Origin: Conus ventricosus
Taxonomy: Eukaryota; Mollusca; Gastropoda; Neogastropoda; Conidae
Reading direction: 5' to 3'
Assembly (NCBI GenBank): GCA_018398815.1
Contig: CM031609.1
Coordinates: 35,254,051-35,318,050, forward strand
DNA: 64,000 bases
Under the pieces are notes generated by a model that ran no database searches, was not told the origin of the DNA, and saw only the letters and a list, made by a program, of their open reading frames with translations. A program made the translations under genes and the position numbers. This document shows, one piece after another, positions 39,734-51,828 of this stretch; the first letter of the stretch is position 1; every line of letters starts with the position of its first letter.

Positions 39734-39986
39734 ACGTGCGCGCGCGTGCGTACGCACGCCCACACGCACGCACGCACGCGCATGGGAGTGTACGTGCCCA
39801 TTCACCCATTCACACTGAGGCTGAAACGGTTGCGGACACTTTGTTCCGCTTGTGTAAGTTATAGGTCAACTCGCGGAACAAAGTGTCCGCATGATATCTG
39901 CGGATACTTTGAATGTCAGTTCACGGTACAAAGTGTCCGCAGGGAACAAAGTGTCCACTTTTCTGCGGACACTTTGTACCGTCACA
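39200..39986. mobile_element. Foldback (long inverted repeat) element with repeated 13-mer
   Basis: The left arm, about 39200-39386, and the right arm, about 39779-39986, are inverted copies with strong identity. They begin TGTGACGG-ACAAAGTGTCCGCAG, pass through CCGTGAACTGACATTCAAAGT, and end with GTTTCAGCCTCAGTGTGA and CTCCCATGCGCG. GCGGACACTTTGT or its complement occurs about ten times. The loop consists of GT, CG and CA arrays. No protein is encoded. Type unknown; a non-autonomous DNA transposon of foldback kind is the simplest reading. Confidence 0.75.
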
Positions 39987-40275
39987 AGCCCCTTTCAGAA
40001 TAGACTAGATGCTAATGGGTCTTACAGCAGACAACGTCTGAAGCATTGGCAAGTTCGTCTTGACACCAGCTGATATAGTTAACCTGGACGTTTAACACTT
40101 TGCGATATGGTGAAAAAGAAAAGAATGCTAGCCCTCAGGTCCAGAGGTTTAGGTGTCCTTCGACGACGGTCAGACAGCAAGTAACCCTGGGCCTTGGACG
40201 GTGACATCATAAAACTCCTGGAGTTTGCTGCGTTACACCTCTGCAACTAGATGAATGAATTTTGAAGTGACGCGC

Positions 40276-40334
<59 letters not shown>

Positions 40335-41050
40335 CGCGTGCGCGCATGCGCGCGCATGTGTATTGAGAACACTCGCTTATTGAATGCGCCCATCATGTCA
40401 CTAATGATATCCGTGTTTGTGTCCTTGCGATTCTTCTACTTCGCAGCTTTGGTGACTCTCTCCATTAAACCATCGTAATGCCCATCGCTGACTGGTGTCA
40501 TTATTTCAGACACTCACGAAATAGTCTATACCCACTGTTTCCCAACACCGTGTCCAGACCTAACGGGACACAGGTAAGGGGATGCGTCCATCCTGTGTCT
40601 GTGCTCTTACCTGTGCTGTAGTTAAAGATGAGATTCTGATGTTATATTCATCCGTCTTCATCCATCTGCTGAACCTTAGACTCGCCAGGAAGCCCTCTAA
40701 AACGAGAGTAAATCATGTAGCTTTTCTTCTGTACCGCCTTCACCTTGACATCCACCAGTGACCCACACATCCGCCCTGATGTGTTAGGAATACTTCTTGC
40801 TGACCTAGTAACGCTCGTGACTAATCTAGTGAGCCTCCAGATCTTCCAAGGAAGAGTCAATGATGTCATGACTACCAGTGACCTACTTACAAACTCTCGG
40901 GATCTACTCATACCTTTTATTGATGTATTTAACCGCCCCCCCCCCCCCCCCCCCCCCCCCCGCGCCTTCTAGCCAACTCCCCAATCACTGAAGTATTTGA
41001 TCATTGGTGTTATGATTTTCAGGAAGATATCCCTGTTACATTATGGCAAC
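39987..41050. other. No gene seen; (GT)n and poly-C
   Basis: (GT)n about 40279-40331 followed by GCGCGC, and poly-C about 40936-40961. Short open frames around 40650-40970 show no known motif. Confidence 0.6.
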
Positions 41051-41053
41051 AGT

Positions 41054-41330
41054 AATGATGATGATGATGATGATGATGATGATGGTGGTGGGGGTGGTGG
41101 TGGTGGTGGTAGTTGTGGTAGTAGTGATGGTGATGATGATGATGACGATGATGATGACGACGACGAGTTTTCATTACATTATTCATGTTGTGGTGGTGGT
41201 GGTAGTGATGATGATAATCAGGATGATGATGATGATGACGATGACGACGTCGACGACGGTGATGATGACGATGATGATGATGATGATGATGATAATGATG
41301 ATGATCATCATGATCATGATGAGTTTTCAT
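41054..41330. repeat. (GAT)n/(GGT)n trinucleotide array
   Basis: Imperfect GAT, GAC and GGT repeats. The resulting poly-Asp/poly-Gly open frame is a consequence of the repeat. Confidence 0.95.
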
Positions 41331-41752
41331 TGTTAATAAATATCATCAATATCATCATTATCATTAAGATAATTATCATCATCATTATGCCTGTTTGTTC
41401 TTTGTTGTTCATGTTATTATAGTTATCATTGATAAGCACAATTGCTAAAAGGAACTAGGAAATATGTATCTAAAGAAATGCATCAAAAACGAAAACAAAG
41501 AAAAAAGTAATGTTTTCCTTCTTTTAGACTTTCTGTGTCTACACACTGCTACCCTCCTCAATCAAGTACAACTAACCTCAGTGAATCACACATTCATTAA
41601 TACAATGTTTACATACACTTGAGTAGACTAAGAGTAACAGTCGTGGAAAATGCCTTCATCAACAATTTTATTATATTATTCGTCTGTTCTTTTTTCTTCT
41701 CTGTTGTAAGAGAGAGACATGCAGTCCCTCACTTTGGTTCTTTTGTTCTTTA

Positions 41753-42970
41753 GTACGAGTCTGTATGCAGTCTGAGTTGTTCAGTTATCTTGCTGAACTG
41801 TGTACGAGTCTGTATGCAGTCTGAGTTGTTCAGTTATGTTTGCTGAACTGTGTACGAGTCTGTATGCAGTCTGAGCTGATCAGTTATGTTGTTGTGTACA
41901 AGTCTGTATGCAGTCTGAGTTGTTCAGTTATGTTGTTGTGTACGAGTCTGTATGCAGTCTGAGTTGTTCAGTTATGTTGCTGAACTGTGTAGAAGTCTGT
42001 ATGCAGTCTGAGTTGTTCAGTTATGTTGTTGTGTACGAGTCTGTATGCAGTCTGAGTTGTTCAGTTATGTTGCTGAACTGTACAAGTCTGTATGCAGTCT
42101 GAGCTGTTCAGTTATGTTGCTGAACTGTGTACGAGTCTGTATGCAGTCTGATTTGTTCAGTTATGTTGTTGTGTACGAGTCTGTATGCAGTCTGAGTTGT
42201 TCAGTTATGTTGCTGAACTGTGTACAAGTCAGTATGCAGTCTGAGCTGTTCAGTTATGTTGCTGAACTGTGTACAAGTCTGTATGCAGTCTGAGCTGTTC
42301 AGTTATGTTGTTGTGTACAAGTCTGTATGCAGTCTGAGCTGTTCAGTTATGTTGCTGAACTGTGTACAAGTCTGTATGCAGTCTGAGCTGTTCAGTTATG
42401 TTGCTGAACTGTGTACAAGTCTGTATGCAGTCTGAGTTGTTCAGTTATGTTGTTGTGTACAAGTCTGTATGCAGTCTGAGTTGTTCAGTTATGTTGCTGA
42501 ACTGTGTACGAGTCTTTATGCACTCTGAGTTGTTCAGTTATCTTGCTGAACTGTGTACGAGTCTGTATGCAGTCTGAGTTGTTCAGTTATGTTGCTGAAC
42601 TGTGTACAAGTCTGTATGCAGTCTGAGCTGATCAGTTATGTTGTTGTGTACAAGTCTGTATGCAGTCTGAGTTGTTCAGTTATGTTGTGTACAAGTCTGT
42701 ATGCAGTCTGAGTTGTTCAGTTATGTTGCTGAACTGTGTACAAGTCTGTATGCAGTCTGAGTTGTTCACTTATGTTGTTGTGTACAAGTCTGTATGCAGT
42801 CTGAGCTGTTCAGTTATGTTGCTGAACTGTACAAGTCTGTATGCAGTCTGAGTTGTTCAGTTATGTTGCTGAACTGTGTACAAGTCTGTATGCAGTCTGA
42901 GTTGTTCAGTTATGTTGTTGTGTACGACTCTGTATGCAGTCTGAGTTGTTCAGTTATCTTGCTGAACTGC
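41753..42970. repeat. About 1.2-kb minisatellite of 49-bp and 44-bp units with higher-order pattern
   Basis: Core GTCTGTATGCAGTCTGAG plus TTGTTCAGTTATGTTG is followed either by CTGAACTGTGTAC (about 49 bp) or by TTGTGTAC (about 44 bp). Stretches follow a 49+44+49 order, giving a 142-bp period, for example 42220 versus 42362. About 25 units. Confidence 0.95.
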
Positions 42971-43189
42971 TGGCTGAGGAGACGGAAGGATTTCAAGAAC
43001 TAAACCGATGCCTTACCTTTGACTTGAGTGTTGTATGGTGGAAAGAATGGTTAGCTGAGTTCTATATCCCAGGACCAGCGCCAAGGTCTTCCAAGCTGAT
43101 CATTACTATATCCCTGATACACCTATTTCGTGGAGAGATGGGAGGCAGGGGTGTACGAGGGTCAGGGCCAGTCTCTCCTCGCACTTCGC

Positions 43190-43360
43190 TCTCCTCCCGT
43201 CTCCCTCTGTCTTCCGACTCCCTCTGTCTCCCTCTGTCTTCCGTCTCCCTCTGTCTCCCGTCTCCCTCTGTCTTCCGTCTCCCTCTGTCTCCCGTCTCCC
43301 TCTGTCTTCCGTCTCCCTCTGTCTCCCGTCTCCCTCTGTCTTCCGACTCCCTCTTCCCTA
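43190..43360. repeat. (CTCCCTCTGTCTTCCGT)-type minisatellite
   Basis: Alternating CTCCCTCTGTCTTCCGT and CTCCCTCTGTCTCCCGT units of about 17-18 bp. Confidence 0.9.
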
Positions 43361-43737
43361 TATCTCGTTCCACGTGCAGATTATGGATTTCTTTCGATCC
43401 CTCTCCCCAACCCAAACCCTTCCCTACCCCCCCCCTCCCTCTTGCTCAATGATCAAGAACTCTTTAGGAAGTGCACTTCATCCTCTTAAAATGACTTTTG
43501 CTGTCCCCCCCCCCCTCCCCCCACCCCTCCTCTTCCCACTCTATCCATAGGCTCTCTCAAACCATTACTGTGCCCCTCTCCCCCTCTCTCTCTTTCTCAC
43601 AGACACACTGTATGCAACACATCCCAGACGCGTTCTACAAATTTTGGCGAGAGCACTTAGTTGGATAAATAAGAATAAATTTGTTGCAAACAGCCTACCT
43701 ACCCACCATCCATGGTTGAACAACATTTGACAACTTA

Positions 43738-44620
43738 ATAATAATAATATTGATTTATATAGCGCCTATTCTCTAAAAATTAGGGCTGTAAGCGCTTTAC
43801 ATTTCCAACAACAGAGACACACACACGCGCACGCGCGCATCCGCGCAGGAGCGCGCGTACACGTACTCACGCATGACCACACACCCACGCCCTCAGACAC
43901 CAGCACGCACGTACGCACGCACTCACATCAACACGGCCTGCACGCACAAGCAACACAACCACCAGGCACTCACGCGTGCACGCAAAAACCCACTCAGACA
44001 CTCGGAAGGTGGATTGGGAAGTTGGAGGGGAAGGGGTGGGGGGGCTGCGACTGATGAAAGAAATTTGTTTTGACGGCAGATTTGAAAGAAGAGGGTGAAG
44101 GTTGGTGTCTGGCCCTGATGGGAAGTGTATTCCAGACAGTTGGTCCTTGGAAGGAGAGAGAACGTTGACCAAAAGATTTTGTTCTGACAGAAGGAATGCG
44201 CAAGAGGCGACTGTCGGCAGAGGAACGAAGTTGACGGGATGGGGTGTAGATGTGGGGGATGTCGGAAAGATATTTTGGTCCAGTACCAGAAACAGAAGAG
44301 AAACAGATAGAAGCCAGCTTGTAGTCCATTCGACTCTGGATTGGAAGCCAGTGGAGGGACTGCAACAGAGGAGTGACATGTTTACGTGTAGACGCTTTGC
44401 AAACAAGCCTGGCAGCGCTATTCTGAACCTTCTGCAGTTTATTGAGTAGGTACTTTGGTGAGCTAGCCAAGAGACTGTTGCAGTAGTCCAGCCTTGAGAG
44501 AACTTGGGAACAAACCAGAGTTGTTGTGGCTTCGGTGGAAAGGAAGTGTCTGACTTGTGATATGTCTCTTAAAAAGAATTTACTACCACCGGTCCTGCAT
44601 GAAACGAACCGCACATTCAC
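43738..44620 (-). mobile_element. 3' end of an L2/CR1-like LINE
   Basis: The minus strand (44620-43994) encodes SQVLSRLDYCNSLLASSPKY, KVQNSAARLVCK and LHWLPIQSRMDYKLASICF, then PKYLSDI, YTPSRQLRSS and GPTVWNTLP. This is the conserved C-terminal domain of L2/CR1-like ORF2 proteins. It ends with TGTAAAGCGCTTACAGCC and GGCGCTATATAAATCAATATTATTATTATT, the classical 3' tail of that group with an ATT microsatellite end (on the plus strand about 43738-43800). Between 43800 and 43990 lies CG-rich 3' UTR. The 5' part is missing. Confidence 0.85.
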
Positions 44621-45243
<623 letters not shown>

Positions 45244-45282
<39 letters not shown>

Positions 45283-45296
45283 ACACACACACACAG
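45244..45296. repeat. (GA)n-(CA)n array at the 3' end of LINE G
   Basis: GA to about 45279, then CA. On the LINE sense strand this reads (TG)n(TC)n directly after the 3' UTR. Confidence 0.95.
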
Positions 45297-45499
45297 ACGC
45301 TTCAGAATCAGAATCATTTTATTGACAATGACAAAATACAGTCTTCATGTCAAGGGGGCTATCATTAATGCAGCGTCAAGAATTTATGAAACAAAAAATG
45401 TATAGTACATTACAAACATGATTCCCAGTATTGATCTATCTGGGAATAATAAAGTTAACGTCAAACAAAAGATCACCAAACATGGGCCTAAAAGACCAG

Positions 45500-47497
45500 C
45501 TATGACATACGAAGAACCAAAGCACTTATTTTTGAATGCCAATTCTGTTTGTAGCAGGCTATCAAGCGATCCTTAAATTCTGGCATAAATGTCCTTTCGT
45601 TCCCTACCTCTTTGCTAAGCCACACAATACCAAACCCATTAATAGTTAACACATGTTTTACTTTACTAACCCAGTTGCAGTGTCCACTTTCCATTTGTAG
45701 ATATAGCATATCATATGCTTGTCTACATATCCTTGACGTTGGAAGTTGTGTTAATTTTAACCAATACTTAATAGATTTTGAAAACGTTTGAATAAATAAA
45801 GGATATCTTCCAGAATCACCATAAGCCATTGTGTTTGATGAATGCAGTGGAATGTTCATGAATCTTTTAATAGCTATAGTATGCACCTTCTCCATTTCCA
45901 AATTTTCTTCTAATCCCCAAACTTCTGCAGCATAAGTCAGCATAGGCGCTATTTGTGAGTCAAATAGCTCCCAGAACAAAGAAGGGTCAATGCTATTAAG
46001 TCTTTTCATGCATCTTAGAATTTCTACAACCCCCTTCTTACCCTTTCTGCCGATTTCACGCCACCCTGCATTTAGACTTAAACGAGTTGTAAATAGCATC
46101 CCCAAATATTTGTAACTATTGGTTACTTTTACTTCTACATCTCCATACCACCACTTTTCATACTGGGATAAATAACCACCCATACGAAAGATAATAATGT
46201 TTGTTTTCTCTAGATTAATACTTAATTGAAGTCTATCTGCTTCATTTTTTAAAACATTTATTTGATTTTGCAAACCAACAACAGTACTAGAGAGCAAGAT
46301 TACATCATCTGTAAACAAAAGCATAAACAGTTCCACAGCACCTGCAATCAACTGTATACCATGTTTGCCTTTATGTGACATTTCTAAAGCTATCTTGTTA
46401 ATAAAAAATGCAAACATTTGAGGGCTCAATATACAACCTTGCTTCACTCCTCTCGGACAATCGAATAAGTCACTGTACAATCCTTTCTCACGAACACATG
46501 CTAAAACTGAATGATATACACCACGAAGAGCATAATACAATTTTCCTTTAACCCCTGTTTTTCTAAGAACTTGCCACAACACATTTCTATTAACAGAATC
46601 AAAAGCCTTTTTAAAATCAACAAAAGCAACATACAGTTTAGTATTTTTCTTTAAGCACTTTTGGACTAAAGCATATAATGTGAAAATATGATCAACTGTA
46701 CTGTACCCTGACCTGAACCCCGCCTGCTCTTCCCCAATTTTCCTCTCCTTTTCAGCCCATTGTGTCAATCTTCTATTCAAAACATAAGTATATACTTTAC
46801 TAATTATACTTGTGAGAGCTACACCTCTATAATTGTCTGGGTTATTTGGGTCTGCTTTTTTATGAATGGGTACAATAATGGACGTTGACCACGACAGGGG
46901 AAACAATCCATGATTAAATAAATGGTTAAATAAAGAAACACAGAAATCAATCACATAGTCATTGGCATGTTTTATCATTTCACTTATTATTCTATCTGGT
47001 CCCGGGCTTTTACCAGTCTTCAAATTTCTAATACTTGCTCTTACTTCGTCTGTAGTTATAGGGTCATCAAACAAAAGCTCATCATTTTGTTCATCTTCTA
47101 TTTCTTCTACCGCTGGGTCACTTGGACCGTTACAAAAAGAGTCGAATACACTACGGAAATGGTCAAACCATTGCTGTGAAGTTATTTCATTATAAATGGT
47201 GGATTTCCTGTTAACTGATCGTATTGTACTCCAAACCAATTTGGGATTATTTACTGATTGTTTAAGCTTTAGTATTCTGTTTTCATCAAATTTCATTTTC
47301 TTTTCTTTTCTTAAATCAATATATTCTTTTCTTTCTTTTGTATATAAATTACTCTTTTCTTCTTTTGACTCTTTTGATCTAGCCCTTCTAAATATTTGTA
47401 ATAATCTCTTTACTTCCCTCTTCTTTTTCTCACATTCATCGTCAAACCAATCTTCATTTGTTTTTTTTTCTTCCCTCCTACTTTCCTTACCATACAT
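45500..47497 (-). pseudogene. LINE G ORF2: linker, reverse transcriptase and C-terminal region
   Basis: A 665-codon open frame. It begins in a Lys/Glu-rich linker (KKREVKRLLQIFRRARSKES), continues with GKSPGPDRIISEMIK, NYRGVALTSIISKVYTYVLN, GEEQAGFRSGYSTVDHIFTL, LYVAFVDFKKAFDSV, GVKQGCILSPQMFAFFINK, LLFTDDVILLSS (FTDD at 46304-46315), MGGYLSQYEKWWYG and YKYLGMLFTTRLSL, and ends in the thumb and C-terminal region. The zinc-knuckle segment seen in D, E and H is lost by an early stop at 45500. The RT core is complete. The endonuclease lies upstream in other frames. Confidence 0.9.
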
Positions 47498-48536
47498 GCC
47501 GCAGCTCCATATAAAGCATTAACAAAACCATCCACACACTTATTTACATCAACTATCATGTTGTTCATAGCTGTAACCAAACACTGTTTAAAATCATCAG
47601 AATTCAATTCATTCTTAAACGTTTGTACATTTTCCTCTGTCCACACCACTCGCTCCTCACTCACCCTATCAACTAACGGTACATCTTTTTTAACAGGACA
47701 GTAATTCCATGTAAACTGGACTGGCAAATGCCAAGAAAAGAGAGCATCCCCACCTTTAAAGCACAATGTAAGCATAATTCGCTAGGTACTAGAAAATAAT
47801 CAATTACACTACAACCCTGGGGAGCAACAAAAGTAAATTCTCCATCAGCATCTGTGTCACACGAACCATTCAGAATACACAAATCAAACAAAAAGCAAAG
47901 GTCCAACATGGAACGACCAAACTTGTTTACAATTTTATCTTTTGAACATCTTTTCATAGAAACAATTTCATCATTTTCGTTGTCATCACCATTTTGCACA
48001 TTAAACACATAATTATACATTTCTTCCTCCTTTGTCTGCTCACAACCCGTTCTGGCGTTCATATTGCCACACATAATATAATAAACATTACTATCAGCAA
48101 AAGACTGCAGCAGACTATCTTCAAGCATAAGTATACCATCTGCAAGATTAGTTTGTCTATATAGGGGCCCTCCTTCAGGGACAACATAGCACCCCACAAA
48201 TACAACATCTTTATCTAAACCAAACACACATTTATCAATTTGAATCACGACAACATTTTAACAGTCAATTTCAATATTTTTTATAAAATTTGCTAAGTCT
48301 TTTTTAACAAGAACAACAACTCCTCCAGAAACGCGTCCATGCACAGTTTCTTAGCACGAGCACTAAACACAACATAATTTTTAAAGTGGAAACTGAAATC
48401 AAAAGCATGGTCAATGTCTGTCAAACAAATTATATCATATTTGTTAACAAAATCAAGGAAAGAAATGTCAGCGAGTTTATTTTTTAAATTTTCAACATTG
48501 TAATTTAGGAAATTAAGTCTTGACGTTTGGTGATCG
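47498..48536 (-). pseudogene. LINE G ORF2: APE endonuclease domain, frameshifted
   Basis: The domain opens with LNFLNYNVENL right after the ORF1 stop and continues with FVNKYDIICLTDIDHAF and, after a shift, GRVSGGVVVLVKK. There is an in-frame TAA near 48258. At 48248-47673 it reads VGCYVVPEGGPLY, IMCGNMNARTG (the usual GDxNAR has Asp changed to Asn) and GCSVIDYFL, and in another frame SWHLPVQFTWN, where the family has S-D-H. At least two catalytic positions are changed, so it should not cut DNA. Confidence 0.8.
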
Positions 48537-48544
48537 GCCTTATG

Positions 48545-49793
48545 TTATTTATTATTGCTGGTACGCAAGCGTGACGTACGTCCCCCTCTTTGTGAGCTAG
48601 CTTTGTTCAAATTACTGTTCTGCCCGCTAAGGTAATTGCCCATCCCTGTCTGCCGTGCACTATCACCCGCAAGGGAGCCAGCGTATGAACGCGGGCCCCA
48701 GGGACTGCCTGCGATTTCGCGAGTTTCCCGTGTTGCCTGTACGCTGCGTACCAGTGACCTGGCTTGGTGCTCCTGAACCAGAACTGTTCGCCGTACTGCG
48801 TGTCGCCCTCCTGTCACCCCCTTCTGTTGTGGAGGGAGAGAGAGAGGCTGGTGATGATGCACGCTCTCCACCCTCCTCCCTCTGGTCACCTGTCTGCGGG
48901 GTTTTCAACGTGGCTTCATCAGCAACCTGTGAGTGCAGGTGGGAGGGAGGGGGGCGTGATGGGAGAGTGGGTTGATTTTCATGGTGGACGAAGAAAGGGG
49001 TAGGGTTTGGGTTAGGGGTGATGGTGGGTTCAGGTACAGGCACATCACGAACAACATCATTTCTTTCCCCAAACTGTCTGCCACTATCTGTTTTACGTGC
49101 TTGAACGGTCAGCTTGCCTTCAACAAACACTGCTACTTTTTCTTGTTGTTTTGCCATTTGTACAATGTTTTGTTGCCTGCGAGTTAAATCTGTCGCTAGT
49201 CTGACCCCCTTTCTTCCCAGTTGCCCTCTTACTTCTTTATTCCAGAGCAGTTCCATCTTATTCTTCCACTGACTAAATTTCACAATCATTGTCCGTGGCT
49301 CCCCCGGCCTAGCCCGCCCCACTCTGTGTGCCCTTACAATGTCATCTTCTGTCCACTTTCTTCCCCCCTCTACCCCATTCAATGTCTCACACACCGCATG
49401 AGCACACGCATCAGCAGTCATAGTGTCCATTCTGTTGCATAGCCGACTGTTCTCTTTTTCTAGTCGCCTACATCGTTGGTCTATCTGATCACACTTTTCC
49501 GCTACATTAGCTAGGCCTTGCTTTATCTCACCCAGTTCGTCTCTGATGATTCTATTCTGTTGTATTTGTTCCTCTCCACGCTCAGTTAAGTGTGTGTTTT
49601 GTATGTCAAACTGAGCTTTGAATGACTGACTTTGGGCCTCAATAGCTGCTAGAATGTGAGAGAGATTAACAGAGGCATCCTTCTTCTCCTCCACCATCAC
49701 ACTCTCCGCCCTGCCCTTTTCCGTGTCTTTCATGTCACACGTTTCCTGCGTAGTTCTGGGACCTGGATCCGTTTGAACATCATAACTCAGCAA
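48545..49793 (-). pseudogene. LINE G ORF1: coiled-coil, L1 ORF1p-like RNA-binding protein
   Basis: From 49793 the frame has a coiled-coil region (residues about 45-110, e.g. RDELGEIKQGLANVAEKCDQ), then an L1 ORF1p-like core: WTEDDIVRAHRVGRARPGEP, MIVKFSQWKNKMELLWNKE and GVRLATDLTRRQQNIV. A Pro/Ser/Thr-rich tail follows. Near 48700 a shift moves the end into another frame that stops at 48545. L1-type ORF1 proteins form trimers and bind the element's RNA. At the very start lies LLSYDVQTDPGP, close to the 2A consensus. Upstream, a frame with a hydrophobic stretch (VSLHVPVVVGLCVTNAVYLM) runs into it with a one-base shift, so the true start may be near 49950. Confidence 0.8.
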
Positions 49794-50069
49794 AATTTTC
49801 CCACATCAGGTACACGGCGTTCGTCACACACAAGCCTACAACCACAGGCACATGCAGACTTACCCTAATCTGCCCTTCTGTAAAAAAATCAGCCGTCAAA
49901 TTTTCCCACCCTGGCATTGCCCCTGACGCTAACAGCTGATCTGACATGACTGAATGACACGAAAGACTGTTCATGACAGCAAGATTTGACAGCAGCACGG
50001 ACACACATTTCAAAAGTGCGAAAGTGACAATACAAGCCATAATCATGTCACTTAAAGTCAAGTCGACTT

Positions 50070-50071
<2 letters not shown>

Positions 50072-50124
<53 letters not shown>
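50072..50124. repeat. (GA)n array at the 5' end of LINE G
   Basis: Pure GA. Confidence 0.95.
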
Positions 50125-50128
<4 letters not shown>

Positions 50129-50179
50129 ATTGATTGTACTTGCAAAGTAAAAATGAACAAAAAATGTGGGGAAAAAAAT

Positions 50180-50180
<1 letters not shown>

Positions 50181-50240
<60 letters not shown>

Positions 50241-50262
50241 CACGCGCACATGCATGCACATA

Positions 50263-50326
<64 letters not shown>

Positions 50327-50420
50327 TACGTACACGCACATACGCACTCACGCACATACACACGCACGGACGCAAAAACACACATACACACACACACACA
50401 CACACACAGACGCGCGCGCG
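50181..50420. repeat. (CA)n arrays with CG-rich interruptions
   Basis: CA about 50181-50238, about 50269-50323 and about 50390-50408, with CACGCA islets and a short CG run. Confidence 0.95.
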
Positions 50421-50756
50421 CGCGATCTCAGGCAGGCACGCACGCACACATTTACACAAGCAGGCATGCAAGCGCTCACAAGCACACCCTACCTGTCACA
50501 TGGTACAATCTCAAACGAAACACAGCGTATGTCATAAAGCATTTGAAGAAAGGTACCTACAAACAATAAATCATTACCGCCAGTGCATTAATGTCAGGGT
50601 CAGAAACATGAACAAGTCACTGATGTGTCACTCAAATTTACGATCACTCAAATTTACGAGCATTCTACTAGTTTTGGTTTTCTTCTTTTCTGTCCGTGGA
50701 AGCAAAGATCACGAGGCGTTTGTCTGTAAATAAAACAAGATGCAAAGCATATAAAC

Positions 50757-51354
50757 GTACTCCCAGTTTATCTTGAATACGCGTGTACATACCAAATTCC
50801 ATCCAAATCGGACAATATGTCAAGAATAACGGTTTTTAACGGTCAACCTTTGAAACACTATATAGAAGTGCCATTTGTGTGTGATAACCATTCTATATAC
50901 CAAATTTCATTAAAATCCACATAGATGTAAGAAATAGCGGCAAAATAACGGTTTTTAACTGTTGTTTAATCGATTTTTAGCATTACATCATTCATATATG
51001 GAAAAAGGCTCCGATTCGTCACAAGATCCTCCAAACCGCTTATAAGTCGGCCAAATACTTTGAGATATTCCATAAAGAAGAAAAACTGTTTGGGGCCGTT
51101 ATAGCCGTTAGCAACGGCTATTCTGGTAAAAAAGAAAAAAAAAATCGGGCATCATCCGTGACCCATAATGAACATACCTTCAAAATTTCTGAAAGAGCCC
51201 AGAAGTTTTGTCTGGAGCGAGTGGAACACATTTTGACCACGGACAGACACACAGACAGACACACAGACAGCACACAGACAGACACACAGACAGAATTAAA
51301 TCTTCTTCGTTGCCATTGTAAAGTACTCCCTGTTCTGTAAGAACCGGGAGTACA
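50757..51354. mobile_element. About 600-bp element with inverted GTACTCCC ends and terminal hairpin
   Basis: It starts GTACTCCCAGTTTATCTTGA and ends AACCGGGAGTAC, inverted relative to each other. The right end also has a perfect-arm hairpin, AGTACTCCCTGTTCT then GTAAG then AACCGGGAGTAC. Inside, two diverged repeats carry ATACCAAATT(C/T)CATC and AATAACGGTTTTTAAC, followed by a (GACACACA)n run at about 51240-51290. No coding capacity. Probably a non-autonomous element; class unresolved. Confidence 0.5.
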
Positions 51355-51787
51355 AAAAGGGAAACACCGATTCTTGCAAAACTACAACGTTACATTACTT
51401 TTAACTAATGTTCTACCAGATGTGCGCATAGAAAAACAAGAAACGTTTCAATGTATCTAATGAATCCAAAGTTTTAAAGGCTATTGAAACAACAACAACA
51501 ACAACAACAACAACTACTACTACTACTACTACTACTGCTACTACTACTACTACTACTACTATTACTACTACTACTACTGCCACTACCACTACTATTATAT
51601 CTGCTGAAGCTACTGCTGATGCTACCACTACTGCTACTGTGACTACTACCATAAGTACTGCTAAGTGTAGAATAAAGTGGCGATTTCTTCGACGAGGGAT
51701 AAATCTTCATTGATGTCCACGCTCTCCAGTGTACTATGTAAATCAACAGCGAAACGCTGGTGAAAATAGTGGACATGCGCAAGCACG

Positions 51788-51828
<41 letters not shown>

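Larger units (their letters stand above)
45297..50071 (-). mobile_element. LINE G, near full-length two-ORF non-LTR retrotransposon
   Basis: A 4.8-kb copy with ORF1 (49793 down to 48545), ORF2 with APE endonuclease and RT (about 48536 down to 45500), and a 3' UTR ending AATAAAATGATTCTGATTCTGAAG. It is the most complete member of the D/E/F/H/I family. (GA)n arrays flank both ends (45244-45279 and 50072-50124). Both ORFs are frameshifted, so the copy is inactive, but it serves as a reference for the truncated relatives. Confidence 0.85.

Noticed and set aside
40648..40972. Overlapping frames on both strands near 40.7 kb
   Set aside because: No recognisable motif, no splice signals, and the frame runs into poly-C.
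40997..41422. Poly-Asp/Gly open frame
   Set aside because: It is produced by (GAT)n and (GGT)n repeats; flanks show no exon signals.
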